DNA of 64,000 nucleotides from NCBI GenBank assembly GCA_017473165.1, contig JAFUNA010000014.1, forward strand, positions 186,001 through 250,000, read 5' to 3'. The notes beneath the pieces were generated by a model. That model had not been told where the DNA came from. It saw only the letters and a list, made by a program, of their open reading frames with translations, and made no database searches. Made by a program: the position numbers and the translations under genes. Shown here piece after piece: positions 58,801-64,000 of the stretch (position 1 is the stretch's first letter; every line of letters begins with the position of its first letter). This DNA is from Clostridia bacterium (GTDB taxonomy: Bacteria > Bacillota > Clostridia > Oscillospirales > Acutalibacteraceae).

Positions 58801-61800
58801 CCGTAAAACCTATGCCCGTTGTTACCCGATGATGAACAGTTGGCCTTTGAGCTTGAACCAAAGACCAAAACATCTCCAGTTCTGCCGCTGATTTCCTGAG
58901 ACTGACTCGCTGTAACAACCTGAGTAGGATTACCCGTCATTTTTATTACTTCATCTGATGACTCTGAAACAGCTGAAAAGTTGTTTTGCGGCGTACATGC
59001 CCAATAATTTGGATATCCTGATGTGACAAAGCCAAACGAAGGATTTTTGATAAGATTAAATCTGTTGGGTGTTTCTCCTTTTTCAGTCCACACACAGTCC
59101 AAATATACAGTTCCCAAACCTTCAAACAAACCTACTCTTATGTGTAGTTTTGCTGTGTTTTCGGGCACTGTAATGGTTGAGGTTAGAATTTTCCAGTTAT
59201 TGTCCGTAGAAGTGATTGCAGCACTTTGAGATTCAGCCAAAGTATTGCCATCGCTGTCAACAGCAACCAATTTAAGAGCTACCGTACCGGCTGAAAGTTC
59301 ATCAAGAATACTTACATATCCCGAAACTGTATAAGTTTCGCCCGGAGTAGGAATTGTTTTATACTGAGAATAAATCGTTCCTGCTGTATTACTCATTCCT
59401 ATTTTTAAAGAGTATATTGCATTGTTTAACCTTTCAGTACACATCGTACTATAAATTTTATAGTTCGGATTATCATTTTCAACAGTCCATCCGTTGCTTC
59501 TTGCCGGATAAGAAGCATTTGTTATATCTTCTGAAGATATAAATGAGTTTGAAGCAAAACTGAGAGTATTGTTCAGATTGCCTGATTGATTGTATCCTGC
59601 TGTTGATACACTTTCGCCATTAAGAGTTTTATTAACAGCTCTACCTGAATTGTCAAATGCTATTACCAATTCATCGCCCGAATTGTTTATAATTGAAGTG
59701 TCGCCGGTACGATAATCAAACGACAAAGAATCAATCAATATATGGTCTGAATCACAAGTATGTGAAGACACTTTTGATGCTCGATAGATTGTTGCACCTG
59801 ATACCGTCACGGCTTTATAATCAAACCGAATCTCTGACAAATCCATCTTCGTTATTTTATTAAGCAAACCGGCATCGTTATATCCCAAAAATGTTTGATT
59901 GCCTTCAGGATATGTTATAGCAATTAACCGACCTGTTGCCGCTGCATATGTAAACTGAATTTTTCTTCCGGCAGGGTCAGAAATTTGTTTTAATGTTTTG
60001 TTTGAATTGTATGTAAATGTTAAAGTTTTTCCTGCACCATCTGTTACACTGGTAATTTGTCCGCCGCTATAATTTATTTGAACAGTATTTCCGTTGGAGT
60101 CAACGGTTTTTGCAAGATAGCCGTTTGAATAGAAATGTTTGCTGCTTCCGTCGTTAAAATTCATCACATATCTTGATGATGAAGAACTTTCGTTATAGTT
60201 AAGCAAAACTTGATCGTCAAATTCATAGACATATTGATTTGATGTTGATGTAGTCTTAAAGAAGTGAACTGTTCCGTCGGCATCAATGTACTTATAGGGA
60301 TAGTTAGAAGCCTGATCACCTGAAACCGCCTCTATCTTTTCTAAAATGTTAAGTGAAAAACCACCGCCGAACTTCATGCTGAGATAAGAGCCAGAAGCAT
60401 TTTTGCTTTCTGTAGAATAAACATGAGATATGCTGATAGGTGCAACAAGACCGTTTGTTGACATATCTTCATGAATATATGTCAACCCGCCATTATATGT
60501 GTTGATATATGCAGTACCCGATGCTCCCATTGAAATTGTTTCATAATCCCAATAAGATTCGACACCTGAATTGTTAACATAACCTATGGTAATTACCGGG
60601 TAGTTAGATACAATATTACGAGATGAATAAAAAGAAGTTTTTTCTTTAACCGACTCATCGGAAGAAGCGAGCATAAGGCCGTAATTATTTCCGTTTTCAT
60701 ACCAATTCTTAACGATTTTTGTAATATTCAGGTTATATTCAGTACCCATTCCATCAACAAGGGTAGTATAGTCTACAATGGTTGCCGAAGACAAATCAGA
60801 AATAGGCTGATTGTTCCAGGTTATTGAACTCAAATTCCACGAAGAGGGACACTCATAAACATTCAAATAAGGAGCATCGTCGTCAAAAGTCCTTAACCAA
60901 TTTTGAATGAGTTTGATGTTGGCGTAGGTAACCACACTTAAATCGGGCAAGGCAGGCAAATCATATTTGATATATGTTCTGAAAATATTGTTTAAATTTC
61001 TGCCTACTTCAAGTTGATAGTCTGAATCATAGTTTCTGTTGGGATAATTTTGATTAACATGAACATCATAAATACCATCCCTGCCGACATCAAGTACAAA
61101 TGTAGGATCAATAACAACAGGAAACTTTCTGCCAAGTTTATTTATCCATTCTTCATCAGCTTCTATAATAATAGTGTAGTCGTTAGCGTTTGAAACAAGC
61201 TCCATTGTTACTGCTTCGGATGTTTCGTTATTTGCATCAAACATATATGGCGGAGCAATTGCCATTATCGGCTCAGTTGATTCTGCAGTTTCAAAAATTT
61301 CTATTCCACCATCCAAATCTACTCGGGGTATATAACTGCCGAAATCAATTGAAAATTCGTACTTGTAGTTGTCTGATTTCTCTGATACCACTATGCTTTC
61401 TTTAATAATTGATGAAGAAACTTCATATTCAATTGAAGCGTTTTCAAAGGCATTTGCATAAGTGATTGCACTGTTCCGAGTATCAGCGACAAGCTCAGTG
61501 TTAATTTCTTCAATACTTTGAACTTCATTTTCTGCTTGTAAACTTGCAATAGAATAAGAGACAAGTTCTTCAGGAGCAGAAACGGTTGCAACAGAAGAAG
61601 TATTTGAAACATTATTTTTCACACCGAAAGATATTACATTATCGCCATTAGCTATAGTAATTTTGCCGTTATTGATACTTTCAGGAAAAGTAATGGGAGT
61701 AGATGTTTTTGTAATTGAATACTTTCCGTTAGAAACATTTGAACTTTTGGCAACATTATTGTTTGTATTAGTTACCAATGTGTTATCAATTTCTTTCCAC

Positions 61801-62075
61801 TCACCGTTTTCTTCATAATGAACGGGAGTATTATAAGTGGCGGCAATAAATGTGCCGTCTTCACAACGAAAATGTTTTGTATATTCACCGCGAAGCGATT
61901 CTACTTCGCTTATGATTTCAGGCGTTTTCTCTGTTGCACTTTCAATTAAGGACTGTTCAACAATCATATTATTGTTTATTGCAGTTGAAATTGTTGACAA
62001 AGGCAGAATTTGCACTATAAGAACAATAGCCAAAGAAAAAGCAACTGTTTTTAATAATATTCTGATTTTTCTCAT
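55899..62075 (-). CDS. secreted RHS/YD-repeat protein with polymorphic toxin tip
   Basis: 2058 residues from ATG 62075 (MRKIRILLK; AAAGGA 9 nt upstream). Signal peptide 1-32; polar N-terminal region to about 300; DNRLRE-type carbohydrate-binding-like domain about 310-510 (VDLGRDG..., NPYPNRNYDSDYQLEVGRN, YIKYDLPALP). YD/RHS repeats follow, with a beta-sandwich insertion near 820-1130. The RHS core ends with YYLQSRYYDPDTGRFISAD and DPTGF. The last about 186 residues (coordinates 55902-56459) are different: helical, then Gly/Ala/Val-rich (VGGVAISYSGLVLGG, GAGVTVVWTLLG), like a membrane-inserting toxin. In polymorphic toxins the core cages such a tip and cleaves after DPxGxx. Small downstream membrane proteins are candidate immunities. 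Confidence 0.9.
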   Translation of the reverse strand: MRKIRILLKTVAFSLAIVLIVQILPLSTISTAINNNMIVEQSLIESATEKTPEIISEVESLRGEYTKHFRCEDGTFIAATYNTPVHYEENGEWKEIDNTLVTNTNNNVAKSSNVSNGKYSITKTSTPITFPESINNGKITIANGDNVISFGVKNNVSNTSSVATVSAPEELVSYSIASLQAENEVQSIEEINTELVADTRNSAITYANAFENASIEYEVSSSIIKESIVVSEKSDNYKYEFSIDFGSYIPRVDLDGGIEIFETAESTEPIMAIAPPYMFDANNETSEAVTMELVSNANDYTIIIEADEEWINKLGRKFPVVIDPTFVLDVGRDGIYDVHVNQNYPNRNYDSDYQLEVGRNLNNIFRTYIKYDLPALPDLSVVTYANIKLIQNWLRTFDDDAPYLNVYECPSSWNLSSITWNNQPISDLSSATIVDYTTLVDGMGTEYNLNITKIVKNWYENGNNYGLMLASSDESVKEKTSFYSSRNIVSNYPVITIGYVNNSGVESYWDYETISMGASGTAYINTYNGGLTYIHEDMSTNGLVAPISISHVYSTESKNASGSYLSMKFGGGFSLNILEKIEAVSGDQASNYPYKYIDADGTVHFFKTTSTSNQYVYEFDDQVLLNYNESSSSSRYVMNFNDGSSKHFYSNGYLAKTVDSNGNTVQINYSGGQITSVTDGAGKTLTFTYNSNKTLKQISDPAGRKIQFTYAAATGRLIAITYPEGNQTFLGYNDAGLLNKITKMDLSEIRFDYKAVTVSGATIYRASKVSSHTCDSDHILIDSLSFDYRTGDTSIINNSGDELVIAFDNSGRAVNKTLNGESVSTAGYNQSGNLNNTLSFASNSFISSEDITNASYPARSNGWTVENDNPNYKIYSTMCTERLNNAIYSLKIGMSNTAGTIYSQYKTIPTPGETYTVSGYVSILDELSAGTVALKLVAVDSDGNTLAESQSAAITSTDNNWKILTSTITVPENTAKLHIRVGLFEGLGTVYLDCVWTEKGETPNRFNLIKNPSFGFVTSGYPNYWACTPQNNFSAVSESSDEVIKMTGNPTQVVTASQSQEISGRTGDVLVFGSSSKANCSSSGNNGHRFYGMRIYLKQGTEIVQSMAITFNKEVINTWQTVLGTMKAEQNYSQIEVVLCYEYEVNSALFDDVFVYRDAFGAYYSYNSDGTIKKATDDNGNSVEYTYNSNKDVSKIKTISNSQTTSETLYSYDNNHNLTSLAQTGNVTTTYTYPETGNKGIPTSVTVTDSLGRSATTSYTYYDNYNFIKSVTDPTGATVEYEYDYGGTIKNGLLTKVTDPNGNVTEYTYNARSNLLTSVFNPDENLGNPQTEFTYSLGRKLSGISNSDVDYSITYNDYGITDSIAVNENLSLVTNQYDSEGKLDTVTYANGGSMQIVYDEKDRVSEEIYDGAVAFKYYYNKNGALGKLVDCENDTEWTYQYDLAGRLISITSDDNRMVTYTYNDKNETERIKITDNNSAVLNTRYSYDEYGTPTKIDVLSMPGTPSQSYTVDDFGRVTQTSSVYNSTNTQNKVLNNYSYVTKNGNQTGIVDSISFVKSTADGNTALLPELSYAYDANGNITHIYENDVQKVKYYYDGLNRLVREDNGYIDKTVIYSYDSCGDILSKTEYDLTSSETLGTSVDTINYAYTNSNFKNGVTLYDGTDSIVYDANGNPTSYRGYTMEWAKGRQLSELSGNGISMSFKYDNNGIRTKKTINGVETEYFYVSDTLVSQKTGNEVINFAYTASGTPYGFTYNGTSYFYLTNIQGDIIGIYDANGNVVVEYIYDSWGKLISITGSLASTIGVKNPLRYRGYYYDTETSLYYLQSRYYDPDTGRFISADALLVAGNDCIQGMNRYAYCYNNPVMYSDPTGFAVDPATKDAIDRIFEALGCIFEYGLSLGYTEDEIFASVSDFLSRTKSLYGNAFELAYIMELGVSVMTGDAWWTNIYSDSSMMKDLIAVMKQSFEIDLGIKGAASLAASIFTDMIPEFLNPLNSNIDLISLLGKHAFVEVGGVAISYSGLVLGGTIAATGHPIIGAGVTVVWTLLGNWAWDSATSEM

Positions 62076-62122
62076 TTTCAACATCCTTTCCATATTATCC
62101 TTAGTTTAATTATGCGTTTAAA

Positions 62123-62563
62123 TCAATATGTTTCCTCTATCTCTCTTGTAATCGTATCTGCAGCACCGCCCGAACCGTAAATAACATATTCAACAGTTAC
62201 TCGGTATTTACCGGTTTTTTCTAACTGATGTGAATGCGTGCCGCTGTAAACATTGGTGTAAATCGTATCAACCCATTCGTCATCAGTTTGACCGATATCA
62301 ACTCTTGTCCAGAACAATCCCAATGTTTTTCTTTCAACATATGTTGTTATGACGGCTCTTGAAAAAACAGAGGCACTTCCTGAAAAGGAATTCGTAATAT
62401 TCATTTTCCCTGAAGATGATATTGATACATTACTCTCTGCATAACTTACATTGTTATATCGAGGGGTAATCTCTGTCGCATTTGCGATGAATGAAACAGC
62501 AGAACACATTACCGTGCACATAACAATTAAACTCAATATTCTCTTTAAAATACTTTTCTTCAT
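62123..62563 (-). CDS. secreted hypothetical protein before the RHS gene
   Basis: 146 residues with a signal peptide (MKKSILKRILSLIVMCTVMC..., cleaved after ANA). The mature part is beta-rich with SSSGKMNITNSFSGSASVFSR and a strand pair (YRVTVEYVIYG). It resembles small DUF6147-like secreted proteins of Clostridia by pattern. It lies 48 nt before the RHS start and shares its orientation; the ECF-type site at 62660 lies upstream, so the two may form one transcription unit. Confidence 0.7.
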   Translation of the reverse strand: MKKSILKRILSLIVMCTVMCSAVSFIANATEITPRYNNVSYAESNVSISSSGKMNITNSFSGSASVFSRAVITTYVERKTLGLFWTRVDIGQTDDEWVDTIYTNVYSGTHSHQLEKTGKYRVTVEYVIYGSGGAADTITREIEETY

Positions 62564-62659
62564 TTTACTTCACTCCATTTTAAAATTAAATTTTGTTATT
62601 TTCGGCGCTAACTAAACCATTGGGCTCAACCTCCCTGAATTTATCCTATCAAATATATA

Positions 62660-62687
62660 CAACGCACAACATTATAAAACGGGTACA
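62660..62687 (-). promoter_or_regulatory. ECF-type promoter-like site, copy 2
   Basis: On the minus strand TGTACC (62687-62682), 17 nt, CGTTG (62664-62660), then TATATATTTG. The spacer is nearly the same as in copy 1 at 53272-53299. It lies about 100 nt before the secreted-protein gene at 62563 and the RHS gene. Confidence 0.6.
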
Positions 62688-62703
62688 AAAAACTTGAAAT
62701 TTT

Positions 62704-62741
62704 CCAAAAAAATTACAGCCTCCTTTAACAAGAGGCTGTAA
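62704..62741 (-). terminator. terminator of the sigma/anti-sigma operon
   Basis: TTACAGCCTC / GAGGCTGTAA with a T-rich tail on the minus strand, just after the DUF4367 gene. Confidence 0.9.
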
Positions 62742-62745
62742 ACGG

Positions 62746-63420
62746 CTATTTAATTGCTTCTATTAGTTTTAAAATTTCTTCAACAGATATAATTCCTGAA
62801 TATGTTAATTTTATCGAATCAGTACCACTAAGCCAATACGCCAAATAGTAATCACAATAATCACTGATATAAATATTTATTTCAGTATTATTGATAGTGT
62901 ATTTTTCTACTCGTCCAAGTTTATTATCTAATAAGAAGGTTTTGTCTTCCGTAACACATTGTTTTATCTCAATTATGTTACTGTTTTCTTTGTTTTCATA
63001 TCTGACAATATTTATGCTGTCATCTGATATTCTTTGTGTTTCAACAAATCCCTCAGGAATTTCTGTTAATGAATATCTGTATGTGATTTTGTCTGTTGTA
63101 TCACCCTCAAAGAAGATTTCTGTAAATTCTTCATACACATTGTATACAAACTCAACAATAGGTTCCCTTATTGCTCCAACACTCATCATGCCTGCAAGCA
63201 CCAAGATAATTGTGGCGGCAACCATAATAACTTTTCTTCTTGTCCAAGAAACAATATGAGTTCGGTCGTAGGATACTCTTTCGAGCAATTTTTCCATCTT
63301 TTTGTTGAACTCATCGGAAAATTCACAATCTATTTCCGATTCATTTTCAGGAATATCCTCAAACTCTTTTGAAGCATAGTACCGAAAAACTTCAAATACT
63401 TCTTCTTTTGTCATAGACAT
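62746..63420 (-). CDS. DUF4367-type membrane protein, probable anti-sigma factor
   Basis: 224 residues. A cytoplasmic domain (1-63) precedes one transmembrane helix (about 64-83, KVIMVAATIILVLAGMMSVGA) and an extracytoplasmic DUF4367-like domain (about 105-224: YSLTEIPEGFVETQR, IEIKQCVTEDKTFLLDNK, YWLSGTDSIKLTYSG...). It is 3 nt after the sigma factor gene (downstream, minus strand), the standard arrangement. The periplasm-facing domain probably senses an envelope condition. No zinc motif seen. Confidence 0.75.
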   Translation of the reverse strand: MSMTKEEVFEVFRYYASKEFEDIPENESEIDCEFSDEFNKKMEKLLERVSYDRTHIVSWTRRKVIMVAATIILVLAGMMSVGAIREPIVEFVYNVYEEFTEIFFEGDTTDKITYRYSLTEIPEGFVETQRISDDSINIVRYENKENSNIIEIKQCVTEDKTFLLDNKLGRVEKYTINNTEINIYISDYCDYYLAYWLSGTDSIKLTYSGIISVEEILKLIEAIK

Positions 63421-63423
63421 ATT

Positions 63424-63978
63424 TTAGGTCTCCTTCTCAAAAAGTGAATCTGCAAGAATATGTTTTGCTCTGGAAATCTGAATTTTAACTGTATTGGCAG
63501 GTCTTCCAAGTATTTTGGCAGTTTCAGATGTTGATAACCCTAGAACTAAACGATAATAAAGAACTTCTTGATATTTCTCATCCATATCAGCCATTGCTTT
63601 CATCAGACTTTCAGCCTCCATTTTGTTGCAAAGTCTGTTAAGAAATTCATTATCGCTGAGTTCAACTTTTTCTTTTCGTTTCATATCCTCATAATCGGAA
63701 CGAATTTTTCTCTTCCTGATCAAACTGATAGAAGCGTTTTTTACAGATTTAAGCAAATAATTCCGTATATCTTTATCGCATTCAGCATTATTGATTATAT
63801 CCATATGCGAGGAGGCAACTGAACAAAAAACATCGTGAACTATATCTTCGGCATCATGCTTATTGTTTAACAATTTCAGTGCTAAAAGATACATTTGGTT
63901 TTTATAAGCAAAGTAAATATCTTCAAATTGCCTTTTTTCTTTTTCGTTTTCAATTAAACTCAAATAGAATGCTAACAT
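63424..63978 (-). CDS. ECF RNA polymerase sigma factor
   Basis: 184 residues. Region 2 about 20-95 (YKNQMYLLALKLLNNKHDAEDIVHDVFCSVA, NYLLKSVKNASISLIRKRK) and region 4 about 125-180 (MDEKYQEVLYYRLVLGLSTSETAKILGRPANTVKIQISRA). Good start with AAAGGAG. Followed by a membrane anti-sigma-like gene; probably drives the two TGTACC-N17-CGTTG sites. The region upstream is cut off at the window edge, so autoregulation cannot be checked. Confidence 0.92.
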   Translation of the reverse strand: MLAFYLSLIENEKEKRQFEDIYFAYKNQMYLLALKLLNNKHDAEDIVHDVFCSVASSHMDIINNAECDKDIRNYLLKSVKNASISLIRKRKIRSDYEDMKRKEKVELSDNEFLNRLCNKMEAESLMKAMADMDEKYQEVLYYRLVLGLSTSETAKILGRPANTVKIQISRAKHILADSLFEKET

Positions 63979-64000
63979 ATTTTCTCCTTTTTACATCCTA

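Noticed and set aside
1..64000. tRNA or rRNA genes
   Set aside because: No cloverleaf with terminal CCA-type acceptor or rRNA-like stretch was recognised by eye; a tRNAscan run would settle it.

Overview
The window comes from a low-to-moderate-GC Gram-positive, endospore-forming bacterium, most likely class Clostridia (Bacillota) and of the gut Oscillospiraceae/Ruminococcaceae type. The basis is AGGAGG-type ribosome binding sites, consensus sigma-A promoters, an adjacent spoIVB-spo0A pair, a hrcA-grpE-dnaK-dnaJ operon under CIRCE control, a lepA-hemW pair, an S-box (SAM-I) riboswitch on metK, GTP-type PEP carboxykinase and a CsoR-type copper operon. Species cannot be named from sequence alone. 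No rRNA, tRNA or CRISPR array was seen.

Layout. 1-9.6 kb: housekeeping genes (dus; polA-LMW phosphatase-rimI-tsaD; pckG; a small sigma factor with an unknown partner). 9.7-14.9 kb: NAD synthetase, then an ECF sigma / membrane anti-sigma-like / serpin-lipoprotein operon. 14.9-22.7 kb (minus strand): glycosyltransferase, metK, HAD phosphatase and the class I heat-shock operon. 22.7-25.3 kb: an oxidoreductase, an XRE repressor with a clear operator, a secreted protein and a MITE-like repeat, all lying between hemW and hrcA, which are neighbours in many Firmicutes. 25.3-34.2 kb: hemW, lepA, a sugar-type MFS carrier, a kinase, a tandem pair of secreted paralogues, spo0A and spoIVB. 34.3-43.2 kb: copper operon (csoR, copA with a C-terminal copper chaperone that has its own start signal, a shikimate-kinase-like gene), tspO, a hydrolase, regulators, an oxidoreductase, a methyltransferase and an acetyltransferase.

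From about 43.3 kb to the end the DNA is visibly more A/T-rich and is accessory. 43.4-52.6 kb looks like one or two integrative mobilizable elements: a large serine recombinase followed by an unusual array of small hairpins, a LexA/S24-like protein, a secreted leucine-rich-repeat protein, a MobV relaxase preceded by an attenuator-like leader, and a cargo operon (XRE regulator, PD-(D/E)XK-like nuclease, 47-residue membrane peptide missed by ordinary ORF cut-offs, HEPN-like protein) that could be an undescribed defence module. A decayed second recombinase C-terminus at 52.3-52.5 kb, and a homologous tail at 43.5-43.6 kb, suggest tandem or nested insertion.

52.6-64 kb is a polymorphic-toxin type locus: a secreted RHS/YD-repeat giant (2058 aa) with a variable, hydrophobic C-terminus, followed by small membrane proteins (candidate immunity), an orphan RHS tip and several small genes, and preceded by a secreted protein, a DUF4367 anti-sigma-like protein and an ECF sigma factor. 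Two nearly identical promoter-like sites (TGTACC-N17-CGTTG), one before the secreted-protein/RHS genes and one before a small regulator operon, suggest a local ECF regulon.
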